This document shows, one piece after another, positions 9,363 through 21,926 of a stretch of 64,000 nucleotides of DNA. The notes under the pieces were generated by a model that saw nothing but the letters and a program-made list of their open reading frames with translations, was not told the DNA's origin and searched no databases. The DNA comes from Xenopus tropicalis (lineage: Eukaryota > Chordata > Amphibia > Anura > Pipidae). The translations under genes were made by a program, and so were the position numbers. The stretch is taken from positions 55,520,516 to 55,584,515 of the forward strand of contig NC_030685.2 in the NCBI RefSeq assembly GCF_000004195.4, given 5' to 3'. Numbering within the stretch: the first letter of the stretch is position 1; every line of letters begins with the position of its first letter.

Positions 9363-10059
9363 GTTTGTCGTAGACCCATGAATGAGGTGTCAAACGGTGC
9401 GGCTTATTCGGGAATGGGGTGCTATGACTTTTCTGAGGGGTGGGCGGTTAATTGCCCCAGCAAGGGGGAAATTAACCGCCCATAGACTTAACATTGAGAC
9501 CCCAGCAGGGGGCAATTAACTACCGTTTGTGGTAGACCCATGAATGAGGTGTCAAACCATGCGGCTGATTCGGGAATGGGGTGCTATGACTTTTCTGAAG
9601 GGTGGGTGGTTATTTGCCCCCGCAGGGGTGGGAGATTAATTGCCCCAGCAGGGGGCAATTAACCACCTTTTGTTGTAGACCTATGAATGAGGTGTCAAAC
9701 TGTGCGGCTTATTCGGGAATGGGTTGCGATGACTTATCTGAGGGGTGGGTGGTTAATTGCCCCAGCAGGGGGCAATTAACCACCGTTTGTCGTAGACCCA
9801 TGAATGAGGTGTCAAACCGTGCGGCTTATTTGGGAATTAACTACCGTTTGTCGTAGACCCATGAATGAGGTGTCAAACCGTGCGGCTGATTCGGGAATGG
9901 GGTTCTATGACTTTTCTAGAGGCGGGCGGTGAATTGCCCCAGCAGGGGTTGGAGGTTAATTGCCCCAGCAGGGGGCAATTAACCACCTTTTGTCGTAGAC
10001 CCATGAATGAGGTGTCAAACTGTGCGGCTTATTCGGGAATGGGGTGCGATGACTTTTCT
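9363..10059 (+). repeat. A array, + orientation, copy 2
   Basis: The same subtype order as copy 1 but with one fewer of the 163-bp extended monomers. Confidence 0.9.
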
Positions 10060-11008
10060 GCCTTTTAATAATAAAGGCAAACTAAGCGCTGTCAAATTTC
10101 TCTTTGTACACTTGTTTCCCAGTTTCTCTCTCTGTGACATCACAGTCTGCACTTGTTTCCCAGTTTCTCTCTCTCTGCACTTGTTTCCCAGTTTCTCTCT
10201 CTGTGACATCACAGACAGTCTGCACTTGTATCCCAATTTTCTCTCTCTGTGACATCACAGTCTGCACTTGTTTCCCAGTTAATCTCTCTGTGTCATCACA
10301 GTCTGCACTTGTTTCCCAGTTTCTCTCATTGTGACATCACAGTCTGCATTTGAATCCCAGTTTCTCTGTCTCTGTGACATCACAGACAGTCTGCACTTCT
10401 TTCCCAGTTTCTCTCTCTGTGACATCACAGTCTGCACTTGTTTCCCAGTTTCTCTCTCTGCGGCATGACAGTCTGCACTTGTTTCTCAGTTTCTCTCTCT
10501 CTGCACTTGTTTCCCAGTGTCTCTCTCTATCTGTGACATCACAGACTGCACTTGTTTCCCAGTTTCTCTCTCTGTGACATCACAGTCTGCACTTGTATCC
10601 AAGTTTCTCTCTCTTTGACATCACAGTCTTCACTTATTTCCCAGTTTCTCTCTCTGTGACATCACAGTCTGCACTTGTTTCCCAGTTTCTCTCATTGTGA
10701 CATCACAGTCTGCATTTGAATCCCAGTTTCTCTGTCTCTGTGACATCACAGACAGTCTGCACTTCTTTGCAAGATTCTCTCTCTGTGACATCACAGTCTG
10801 CACTTGTTTCCCAGTTTCTCTCTCTGCGACATGACAGTCTGCACTTGTTTGTCAGTTTCTCTCTCTCTGCACTTGTTTCCCAGTTTCTCTCTCTATCTGT
10901 GACATCACAGACAGTCTACACTTGTATCCCAATTTTCTCTCTCTGTGACATCACAGTCTGCACTTGTTTCCCAGTTTCTCTCTTTGTGACATCACAGTCT
11001 GCACCTTC
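10060..11008 (+). repeat. Linker plus B minisatellite, copy 2
   Basis: Linker hairpin to 10103, then about 22 units of the 41-bp motif. The variant order follows copy 1 with small deletions (for example near 10540). Confidence 0.9.
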
Positions 11009-12665
11009 TGGGGCAATTAACCTCCCACCCCTGCAGGGGCAATTAACCGCCCACCCCCCAGAATAGTCATAGCACCCGATTCCTGAATAAGCTGCACACT
11101 TTGACACCTCATTCATGGGTCTACGACAAACGGTGGTTAATTACCCCCTGCTGGGGCAATTAACCACCCACCCCTCAGAAAAGTCATAGCACCCCATTCC
11201 CAAATAAGCCGCACGGTTTGACACCTCATTCATATGTCTACGACAAACGGTGGTTAATTGCCCCCTGCTGGGGCAATTAAACCGCCCACCCCCTAGAAAA
11301 GTCATACCACCCCATTCCCGAATAAGCCGCACGGTTTGACACCTCATTCATATGTCTACGACAAACGGTGGTTAATTGCCCCCTGCTGGGGCAATTAAAC
11401 TGCCCACCCCCTAGAAAAGTCATAGCACCCCATTCCCAAATAAGCCGCACGGTTTGACACCTCATTCATGGGTCTACGACAAACGGTGGCTAATTACCCC
11501 CCTGCTGGGGCAATTAAACCGCCCACCCCCTAGAAAAGTCATACCAACCCATTCCCAAACAAGCCACATGGTTTGACACCTCATTCATGGGTCTACGACA
11601 AACGGTGGTTAATTATCCCCTGCTGGGGCAATTAACCACCCACCCCTCAGAAAAGTCATAGCACCCCATTCCCAAATAAGCCGCACGGTTTGACACCTCA
11701 TTCATGGGTCTACGACAAATGGTGGTTAATTGCCCCCTGCTGGGGCAATTAACACTGCCCACCCCTTGGAAAAGTCATAGCACCCCTTTTCCGAATAAGC
11801 CGCACGGTTTGACACCTCATTCATGGGTCTACGACAAACGGTGGTTAATTACCCCCTGCTGGGGCAATTAAACTGCTCACCCCCTAGAAAAGTCATAGCA
11901 GCCCATTCCCAAATAAGCCGCACAGTTTGACACCTCATTCGTGTGTCTACGACAAAAGGTTGTTAATTGCCCCCTGCTGGGGCAATTAACACCGCCCACC
12001 CCTTGGAAAAGTTATAGCACCCCATTCCCAAATAAGCCGCACAGTTTGACACCTCATTCATGGGTCTACAACAAAATGTGGTTTATTGCCCCCTGCTGGG
12101 GCAATTAACACTGCCCACCCCTTGGAAAAGTCATAGCACCCCATTCCCGAACAAGCCGCACGGTTTGTCACCTCATTCATGGGTCTACGACAAATGGTGG
12201 TTAATTGCCCCCTGCTGGGGCAATTAACACCGCCCACCCCTTGGAAAAGTCATAGCACCCCATTCCCGAATAAGCCGCACAGTTTGACACCTCATTCATG
12301 GGTCTACGACAAAATGTGGTTTATTGCCCCCTGCTGGGGCAATTAACCTCCAACCCCTTCTGGGGCAATTCACCGCCCGCCTCTAGAAAAGTCATAGAAC
12401 CCCATTCCCGAATCAGCCGCACGGTTTGACACCTCATTCATGGGTCTACGACAAACGGTAGTTAATTGCCCCCTGCTGGGGCAATTAAACCGCCCACCCC
12501 CTAGAAAAGTCATAGCACCCCATTCCCGAACAAGCCGCATGGTTTGACACCTCATTCATGGGTCTACGACAAAATGTGGTTTATTGCCCCCTGCTGGGGC
12601 AATTAACACTCACCCCTGCTGGGGCAATTAACCGCCCACCCCTCAGAAAAGTCATAGCACCCCAT
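11009..12665 (-). repeat. A array, - orientation, copy 2
   Basis: About 14 monomers, including the CATATGTC and CCCCCTAGAAAAGTC subtypes also seen in the 3161-5054 edge array. This indicates exchange or common descent between them. Confidence 0.9.
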
Positions 12666-13330
12666 ACTGGAGGCAAAATAATCCCATTGGGTTTCATTAA
12701 TGTTTAAATTATTTGTAGTTGACTTAAGGTATTGGAGATCCAAATTACAGAAAGAAACTCCAGGTCCCGAGCATTCTGGGTAACAGGTCCCATACCTGTA
12801 TCATAAATCGTGAGCTGCCCCTGAAAGTGCAAAATAGAGGATTTGTGGGGAAATGTAGCCATTGAAAAAGTCATAACGACAACCGCATCAGCCCATTTCT
12901 GGGCCAAGCGGTCACCGGGACATAGGGAGGTTAAGTGACTTCTGTCCAGGGGTCACAAGGGCATAACCTGTGGTGAGGCATATTTCTAGCGATGGGGGGA
13001 CTAGAACTACTGGCTGACTGGCTGGCTGGCATGTTAAGGCGGGTGCCTTGACCACTAGGCTACGCTTGGTCCTCCCGCTTGTAGGATGTTTTTTTCGTCC
13101 GCTTGTCATCGTCATCTTGCCAGCTGGCCTATCCTAGCCGACTGAATGAAATGAAGGATTGTAGCGCAGAGAGGGAATGTTTTAGAAACGTGAAACTTAC
13201 CACATTTGAAGAGGTTTAAAACCTGTGTCAGAAGATACCCCGCACGAGGGTATAAGTTTTACCCCCGGGGCAAGAGAGGTCCCCAAATTTGCCCCATTGA
13301 CTAATAATGGGGATTGTGGCGAATAACTAG
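12666..13330 (-). mobile_element. Block C copy 3
   Basis: 665 bp. It lacks one TGGC unit between the Pol III boxes compared with copies 1, 2 and 4, and is otherwise near-identical. Confidence 0.87.
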
Positions 13331-14052
13331 TTTGTCGTAGACCCATGAATGAGGTGTCAAACGGTGCGGCTTATTCGGGAATGGGGTGCTATGACTTTTC
13401 TGAGGGGTGGGCGGTTAATTGCCCCAGCAAGGGGGAAATTAACCGCCCATAGACTTAACATTGAGACCCCAGCAGGGGGCAATTAACTACCGTTTGTGGT
13501 AGACCCATGAATGAGGTGTCAAACCGTGCGGCTGATTCGGGAATGGGGTGCTATGACTTTTCTGAAGGGTGGGTGGTTATTTGCCCCCGCAGGGGTGGGA
13601 GCTTAATTGCCCCAGCAGGGGGCAATTAACCACCTTTTGTTGTAGACCTATGAATGAGGTGTCAAACCGTGCGGCTGATTCGGGAATGGGGTGCTATGAC
13701 TTTTCTGAAGGGTGGGTGGTTATTTGCCCCCGCAGGGGTGGGAGATTAATTGCCCCAGCAGGGGGCAATTAACCACCGTTTGTCGTAGACCCATGAATGA
13801 GGTGTCAAACCGTGCGGCTTATTTGGGAATTCACTACCGTTTGTCGTAGACCCATGAATGAGGTGTCAAACCGTGCGGCTGATTCGGGAATGGGGTTCTA
13901 TGACTTTTCTAGAGGCGGGCGGTGAATTGCCCCAGCAGGGGTTGGAGGTTAATTGCCCCAGCAGGGGGCAATTAACCACCTTTTGTCGTAGACCCATGAA
14001 TGAGGTGTCAAACTGTGCGGCTTATTCGGGAATGGGGTGCGATGACTTTTCT
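13331..14052 (+). repeat. A array, + orientation, copy 3
   Basis: Same subtype order as copies 1 and 2, including one ~163-bp extended monomer and two GCCCCCGCAGGGG-containing monomers. Confidence 0.9.
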
Positions 14053-15047
14053 GCCTTTTAATAATAAAGGCAAACTAAGCGCTGTCAAACTTTCTCTTTG
14101 TACACTTGTTTCCCAGTTTCTCTCTCTGTGACATCACAGTCTGCACTTGTTTCCCAGTTTCTCTCTCTCTGCACTTGTTTCCCAGTTTCTCTCTCTGTGA
14201 CATCACAGACAGTCTGCACTTGTATCCCAATTTTCTCTCTCTGTGACATCACAGACAGTCTGCACTTGTATCCCAATTTTCTCTCTCTGTGACATCACAG
14301 TCTGCACTTGTTTCCCAGTTAATCTCTCTGTGTCATCACAGTCTGCACTTGTTTCCCAGTTTCTCTCATTGTGACATCACAGTCTGCATTTGAATCCCAG
14401 TTTCTCTGTCTCTGTGACATCACAGACAGTCTGCACTTCTTTCCCAGTTTCTCTCTCTGTGACATCACAGTCTGCACTTGTTTCCTAGTTTCTCTCTCTG
14501 CGGCATGACAGTCTGCACTTGTTTCTCAGTTTCTCTCTCTCTGCACTTGTTTCCCAGTGTCTCTCTCTATCTGTGACATCACAGACTGCACTTGTTTCCC
14601 AGTTTCTCTCTCTGTGACATCACAGTCTGCACTTGTATCCAAGTTTCTCTCTCTTTGACATCACAGTCTTCACTTGTTTCCCAGTTTCTCTCTCTGTGAC
14701 ATCACAGTCTGCACTTGTTTCCCAGTTTCTCTCATTGTGACATCACAGTCTGCATTTGAATCCCAGTTTCTCTGTCTCTGTGACATCACAGACAGTCTGC
14801 ACTTCTTTGCAAGTTTCTCTCTGTGACATCACAGTCTGCACTTGTTTCCCAGTTTCTCTCTCTGCGACATGACAGTCTGCACTTGTTTCTCAGTTTCTCT
14901 CTCTCTGCACTTGTTTCCCAGTTTCTCTCTCTATCTGTGACATCACAGACAGTCTACACTTGTATCCCAATTTTCTCTCTCTGTGACATCACAGTCTGCA
15001 CTTGTTTCCCAGTTTCTCTCTTTGTGACATCACAGTCTGCACCTTCT
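14053..15047 (+). repeat. Linker plus B minisatellite, copy 3
   Basis: Linker to 14098, then about 23 units of the 41-bp motif. Variant order is close to copies 1 and 2. Confidence 0.9.
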
Positions 15048-16702
15048 GGGGCAATTAACCTCCCACCCCTGCAGGGGCAATTAACCGCCCACCCCCCAGA
15101 ATAGTCATAGCACCCGATTCCTGAATAAGCTGCACGCTTTGACACCTCATTCATGGGTCTACGACAAACGGTGGTTAATTACCCCCTGCTGGGGCAATTA
15201 ACCACCCACCCCTCAGAAAAGTCATAGCACCCCATTCCCAAATAAGCCGCACGGTTTGACACCTCATTCATATGTCTACGACAAATGGTGGTTAATTGCC
15301 CCCTGCTGGGGCAATTAAACCGCCCACCCCCTAGAAAAGTCATACCACCCCATTCCCAAATAAGCCGCACGGTTTGACACCTCATTCATATGTCTACGAC
15401 AAACGGTGGTTAATTGCCCCCTGCTGGGGCAATTAAACTGCCCACCCCCTAGAAACATCATAGCACCCCATTCCCAAATAAGCCGCACGGTTTGACACCT
15501 CATTCATGGGTCTACGACAAACGGTGGCTAATTACCCCCTGCTGGGGCAATTAAACCGCCCACCCCCTAGAAAAGTCATACCAACCCATTCCCAAACAAT
15601 CCACATGGTTTGACACCTCATTCATGGGTCTACGACAAACGGTGGTTAATTATCCCCTGCTGGGGCAATTAACCACCCACCCCTCAGAAAAGTCATAGCA
15701 CCCCATTCCCAAATAAGCCGCACGGTTTGACACCTCATTCATGGGTCTACGACAAATGGTGGTTAATTGCCCCCTGCTGGGGCAATTAACACTGCCCACC
15801 CCTTGGAAAAGTTATAGCACCCCATTCCCGAATAAGCCGCACGGTTTGACACCTCATTCATGGGTCTACGACAAACGGTGGTTAATTACCCCCTGCTGGG
15901 GCAATTAAACTGCCCACCCCCTAGAAAAGTCATAGCAGCCCATTCCCGAATAAGCCGCACAGTTTGACACCTCATTCGTGTGTCTACGACAAAAGGTTGT
16001 TAATTGCCCCCTGCTGGGGCAATTAACACTGCCCACCCCTTGGAAAAGTCATAGCACCCCATTCCCAAATAAGCCGCACAGTTTGACACCTCATTCATGG
16101 GTCTACAACAAAATGTGGTTTATTGCCCCCTGCTGGGGCAATTAACACTGCCCACCCCTTGGAAAAGTCATAGCACCCCATTCCTGAACAAGCCGCACGG
16201 TTTGACACCTCATTCATGGGTCTACGACAAATGGTGGTTAATTGCCCCCTGCTGGGGCAATTAACACCGCCCACCCCTTGGAAAAGTCATAGCACCTCAT
16301 TCCCGAATAAGCCGCACAGTTTGACACCTCATTCATGGGTCTACGACAAAATGTGGTTTATTGCCCCCTGCTGGGGAAATTAACCTCCAACCCCTTCTGG
16401 GGCAACTCACCGCCCGCCTCTAGAAAAGTCATAGAACCCCATTCCCGAATCAGCCGCACGGTTTGACACCTCATTCATGGGTCTACGACAAACGGTAGTT
16501 AATTGCCCCCTGCTGGGGCAATTAAACCGCCCACCCGCTAGAAAAGTCATAGCACCCCATTCCCGAACAAGCCGCATGGTTTGACACCTCATTCATGGGT
16601 CTACAACAAAATGTGGTTTATTGCCCCCTGCTGGGGCAATTAACACTCACCCCTGCTGGGGCAATTAACCGCCCACCCCTCAGAAAAGTCATAGCACCCC
16701 AT
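15048..16702 (-). repeat. A array, - orientation, copy 3
   Basis: About 14 monomers, collinear with 11009-12665 and differing from it by scattered substitutions. Confidence 0.9.
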
Positions 16703-17370
16703 ACTGGAGGCAAAATAATCCCATTGGGTTTCATTAATGTTTAAATTATTTGTAGTTGACTTAAGGTATTGGAGATCCAAATTACAGAAAGAAACTCCAG
16801 GTCCCGAGCATTCTGGGTAACAGGTCCCATACCTGTATCATAAATCGTGAGCTGCCCCTGAAAGTGCAAAATAGAGGATTTGTGGGGAAATGTAGCCATT
16901 GAAAAAGTCATAACGACAACCGCATCAGCCCATTTCTGGGCCAAGCGGTCACCGGGACATAGGGAGGTTAAGTGACTTCTGTCCAGGGGTCACAAGGGCG
17001 TAACCTGTGGTGAGGCATATTTCTAGCGATGGGGGGACTAGAACTACTGGCTGACTGGCTGGCTGGCTGGCATGTTAAGGCGGGTGCCTTGACCACTAGG
17101 CTACGCTTGCTCCTCCCGCTTGTAGGATGTTTTTTTCGTCCGCTTGTCATCGTCATCTTGCCAGCTGGCCTATCCTAGCCAACTGAATGAAATGAAGGAT
17201 TGTAGCGCAGAGAGGGAATGTTTTAGAAACGTGAAACTTACCACGTTTGAAGAGGTTTAAAACCTGTGTCAGAAGATACCCCGCACGAGGGTATAAGTTT
17301 TACCCCGGGGCAAGAGAGGTCCCCAAATTTGCCCCATTGACTAATAATGGGGATTGTGGCGAATAACTAG
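16703..17370 (-). mobile_element. Block C copy 4
   Basis: 668 bp, four GGCT-type units. It is the last copy with the unexpanded 11-nt B box. Confidence 0.87.
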
Positions 17371-17720
17371 TTTGTCGTAGACCCATGAATGAGGTGTCAA
17401 ACGGTGCGGCTTATTCGGGAATGGGGTGCTATGACTTTTCTGAGGGGTGGGCGGTTAATTGCCCCAGCAAGGGGGAAATTAACCGCCCATAGACTTAACA
17501 TTGAGACCCCAGCAGGGGGCAATTAACCACCGTTTGTCGTAGACCCACGAATGAGGTGTCAAACCGAGCGGCGTATTCGGGAATGGGGTGCTATGACTTT
17601 TCTGAGGGGTGGGCGGTTAATTGCCCCAGCAGGGGGCAATTAACCACCTTTTGTCGTAGACCCATGAATGAGGTGTCAAACTGTGCGGCTTATTCGGGAA
17701 TGGGGTGCGATGACTTTTCT
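17371..17720 (+). repeat. A array, + orientation, copy 4 (short)
   Basis: Only three monomers, one extended. From here on the monomers carry CACGAATGAGG and AACCGAGCGGCG variants that persist in all later copies. Confidence 0.9.
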
Positions 17721-18637
17721 GCCTTTTAATAATAAAGGCAAACTAAGCGCTGGCAAACGTTCTCTTTGTACACTTGTTTCCAGGTTTCTCTCTCTGTGAC
17801 ATCACAGTCTGCACTTGTTTCCCAGTTTCTCTTTCTCTGCACTTGTTTCCCAGTTTCTCTCTCTGTGACATCACAGACAGTCTGCACTTGTATCCCAATT
17901 TTCACTCTCTGTGACATCACAGTCTGCACTTGTTTCCCAGTTAATCTCTCTGTGACATCACAGTCTGCACTTGTTTCCCAGTTTCTCTCATTGTGACATC
18001 ACAGTCTGCATTTGAATCCCAGTTTCTCTGTCTCTGTGACATCACGGACAGTCTGCACTTCTTTCCCAGTTTCTCTCTCTGTGACATCACAGTCTGCACT
18101 TGTTTCCCAGTATCTCTCTCTGCGACATCACAGTCTGCACTTGTTTCTCAGTTTCTCTCTCTCTGCACTTGTTTCCCAGTTTCTCTCTCTATCTGTGACA
18201 CTACAGACAGTCTACACTTGTATCCCAATTTTCTCTCTCTGTGACATCACAGTCTGCACTTGTTTCCCAGTTTCTCTCATTGTGACATCACAGTCTGCAT
18301 TTGAATCCCAGTTTCTCTGTCTCTGTGACATCACAGACAGTCTGCACTTCTTTCCCAGTTTCTCTCTCTGTGACATCACAGTCTGCACTTGTTTCCCAGT
18401 TTCTCTCTCTGTGACATCACAGTCTGCACTTGAATCCCAGTTTCTCTGTCTCTGTGACATCCCAGAAAGTCTGCACTTGTATCCCTCTCTGTGACATCAC
18501 AGTCTGCATTTGTTTCCCAGTTTCTCTCTCTGTGACATCACAGTCTGCACTTGTTTCCCAGTTTCTCTCTTTGTGGCATCACAGTCTGCACTTGTTTCCC
18601 AGTTTCTCTCTTTGTGACATCACAGTCTGCACCTTCT
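17721..18637 (+). repeat. Linker plus B minisatellite, copy 4
   Basis: Linker to 17766, then about 21 units. The first unit has TTTCCAGG instead of TTTCCCAG, a marker kept in copies 5 to 17. Confidence 0.9.
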
Positions 18638-19180
18638 GGGGCAATTAACCTCCCACCCCTACAGGGGCAATTAACCGCCCACCCCTCAGAATAGTCATAG
18701 CACCCGATTCCTGAATAAGCCGCATGCTTTTACACCTCATTCATGGGTCTACGACAAACGGTGGTTAATTGCCCCCTGCTGGGGCAATTAACCACCCACC
18801 CCTCAGAAAATTCATAGCACCCCATTCCCAAATAAGCCGCACGGTTTGACACCTCATTCATGGGTCTACGACAAACGGTGGTTAATTACCCCCTGCTGGG
18901 GCAATTAACACCGCCCACCCCCTAGGAAAGTCATAGCAGCCCATTCCCGAACAAGCCGCACAGTTTGACACCTCATTCATGGGTCTATGACAAATGGTTG
19001 TTAATTGCCCCCTGCTGGGGCAATTAACACCGCCCACCCCTTGGAAAAGCCATAGCACCCCATTCCCGAATAAGCCGCACGGTTTGACACCTCATTCATG
19101 GGTCTATGACAAAATGTGGTTTATTGCCCCCTGCTGGGGCAATTAACCGCCCACCCCTCAGAAAAGTCATAGCACCCCAT
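18638..19180 (-). repeat. A array, - orientation, copy 4 (short)
   Basis: Under five monomers, which explains most of the 2478-bp length of this repeat copy. Probably an unequal-exchange deletion. Confidence 0.9.
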
Positions 19181-19837
19181 ACTGGAGGCAAAATAATCCC
19201 ATTGGGTTTCATTAATGTTTAAATTATTTTTAGTTGAGTTAAGGTATGGAGATCCAAATTAAAGAAAGAAACTCCAGGTCCCGAGCATTCTGGGTAACGG
19301 GTCCCATACCTGTATCATAAATCGTGAGCTGCCCCTGAAAGTGCAAAATAGAGGATTTGTGGGGAAATGTAGCCATTGAAAAGGTCATAACGACAACCCA
19401 TTTATGGGCCAAGCGGTCACCGGGACAGAGGGAGGTTAAGTGACTTCTGTCCAGGGGTCACAAGGGCGTAACCTGTGGTGAGGCATATTTCTAGCTATGG
19501 GGGGACTAGAAACTACTGGCTGGCTGGCTGGCATGCTTAAGGCGGGTGCCTTGACCACTAGGCTACGCTTGGCTCCTCCCACTTGTAGGATGTTTTTTTC
19601 GTCCGCTTGTCATCGTCATCTTGGCAGTTGGCCTATCCTGACTGCCGACTGAATGAAATGAAGGATTGTAGCGCAGAGAGGGAATGTTTTAGAAACGTGT
19701 AACTTACCACATTTGAAGAGGTTTAAAACCTGTGTCAGAAGATACCCCGCACGAGGGTATAAGTTTTACCCCCGGGGCAAGAGAGGTCCCCAAATTTGCC
19801 CCATTGACTTATAATGGGGATTGTGGCGAATAACTAG
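19181..19837 (-). mobile_element. Block C copy 5
   Basis: The MITE part has TAAGGTATGGAGATCC (one T shorter than copies 1-4) and the B box has an inserted T (AGTTTCTAGTCC). Both changes are shared with all later copies, so copy 5 marks a lineage switch. Confidence 0.87.
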
Positions 19838-20187
19838 TTTGTCGTAGACCCATGAATGAGGTGTCAAACGGTGCGGCTTATTCGGGAATGGGGTGCTATG
19901 ACTTTTCTGAGGGGTGGGCGGTTAATTGCCCCAGCAAGGGGGAAATTAACCGCCCATAGACTTAACATTGAGACCCCAGCAGGGGGCAATTAACCACCGT
20001 TTGTCGTAGACCCACGAATGAGGTGTCAAACCGAGCGGCGTATTCGGGAATGGGGTGCTATGAGTTTTCTGAGGGGTGGGCGGTTAATTGCCCCAGCAGG
20101 GGGCAATTAACCACCTTTTGTCGTAGACCCATGAATGAGGTGTCAAACTGTGCGGCTTATTCGGGAATGGGGTGCGATGAATTTTCT
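19838..20187 (+). repeat. A array, + orientation, copy 5
   Basis: Three monomers, one extended, as in copy 4. Confidence 0.9.
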
Positions 20188-21926
20188 GCCTTTTAATAAT
20201 AAAGGCAAACTAAGCGCTGGCAAACGTTCTCTTTGTACACTTGTTTCCAGGTTTCTCTCTCTGTGACATCACAGTCTGCACTTGTTTCCCAGTTTCTCTT
20301 TCTCTGCACTTGTTTCCCAGTTTCTCTCTCTGTGACATCACAGACAGTCTGCACTTGTATCCCAATTTTCACTCTCTGTGACATCACAGTCTGCACTTGT
20401 TTCCCAGTTAATCTCTCTGTGACATCACAGTCTGCACTTGTTTCCCAGTTTCTCTCATTGTGACATCACAGTCTGCATTTGAATCCCAGTTTCTCTGTCT
20501 CTGTGACATCACAGACAGTCTGCACTTCTTTCCCAGTTTCTCTCTCTGTGACATCACAGTCTGCACTTGTTTCCCAGTATCTCTCTCTGCGACATCACAG
20601 TCTGCACTTGTTTCTCAGTTTCTCTCTCTCTGCACTTGTTTCCCAGTTTCTCTCTCTATCTGTGACATCACAGACAGTCTACACTTGTATCCCAATTTTC
20701 TCTCTCTGTGACATCACAGTCTGCACTTGTTTCCCAGTTTCTCTCATTGTGACACCACAGTCTGCATTTGAATCCCAGTTTCTCTGTCTCTGTGACATCA
20801 CAGACAGTCTGCACTTCTTTCCCAGTTTCTCTCTCTGTGACATCACAGTCTACACCTGTTTCCCAGTTTCTCTCTCTGTGACATCACAGTCTGCACTTGA
20901 ATCACGGTTTCTCTCTCTCTCTGTGACATCCCAGACAGTCTGCACTTGTATCCCTCTCTGTGACATCACAGTCTGCATTTGTTTCCCAGTTTCTCTCTCT
21001 GTGACATCACAGTCTGCACTTGTTTCCCAGTTTCTCTCTTTGTGGCATCACAGTCTGCACTTGTTTCCCAGTTTCTCTCTCTGTGACATCACAGTCTGCA
21101 CTTGTTTCCCAGTTTCTCTTTCTCTGCACTTGTTTCCCAGTTTCTCTCTCTGTGACATCACAGACAGTCTGCACTTGTATCCCAATTTTCACTCTCTGTG
21201 ACATCACAGTCTGCACTTGTTTCCCAGTTAATCTCTCTGTGACATCACAGTCTGCACTTGTTTCCCAGTTTCTCTCATTGTGACATCACAGTCTGCATTT
21301 GAATCCCAGTTTCTCTGTCTCTGTGACATCACGGACAGTCTGCACTTCTTTCCCAGTTTCTCTCTCTGTGACATCACAGTCTGCACTTGTTTCCCAGTAT
21401 CTCTCTCTGCGACATCACAGTCTGCACTTGTTTCTCAGTTTCTCTCTCTCTGCACTTGTTTCCCAGTTTCTCTCTCTATCTGTGACATCACAGACAGTCT
21501 ACACTTGTATCCCAATTTTCTCTCTCTGTGACATCACAGTCTGCACTTGTTTCCCAGTTTCTCTCATTGTGACACCACAGTCTGCATTTGAATCCCAGTT
21601 TCTCTGTCTCTGTGACATCACAGACAGTCTGCACTTCTTTCCCAGTTTCTCTCTCTGTGACATCACAGTCTACACTTGTTTCCCAGTTTCTCTCTCTGTG
21701 ACATCACAGTCTGCACTTGAATCACGGTTTCTCTCTCTCTCTGTGACATCCCAGACAGTCTGCACTTGTATCCCTCTCTGTGACATCACAGTCTGCATTT
21801 GTTTCCCAGTTTCTCTCTCTGTGACATCACAGTCTGCACTTGTTTCCCAGTTTCTCTCTTTGTGGCATCACAGTCTGCACTTGTTTCCCAGTTTCTCTCT
21901 TTGTGACATCACAGTCTGCACCTTCT
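20188..21926 (+). repeat. Linker plus B minisatellite, copy 5 (largest)
   Basis: B spans 20234-21926, about 41 units. The right part repeats the left with an offset of 820 bp (for example 20479 and 21299), which equals 20 x 41 bp, so it is a register-preserving tandem duplication. It includes the longest open frame of the window (240 codons at 20479-21201), which I regard as a repeat artefact. Confidence 0.92.

Noticed and set aside
20479..21201. 240-codon open frame in the B minisatellite (and 218-, 212- and 160-codon relatives)
   Set aside because: The 41-bp pyrimidine-rich unit lacks stops and three units restore frame, so open frames arise in several frames and on both strands. The peptide is a low-complexity repeat with no domain, and the frames vanish where B collapses.
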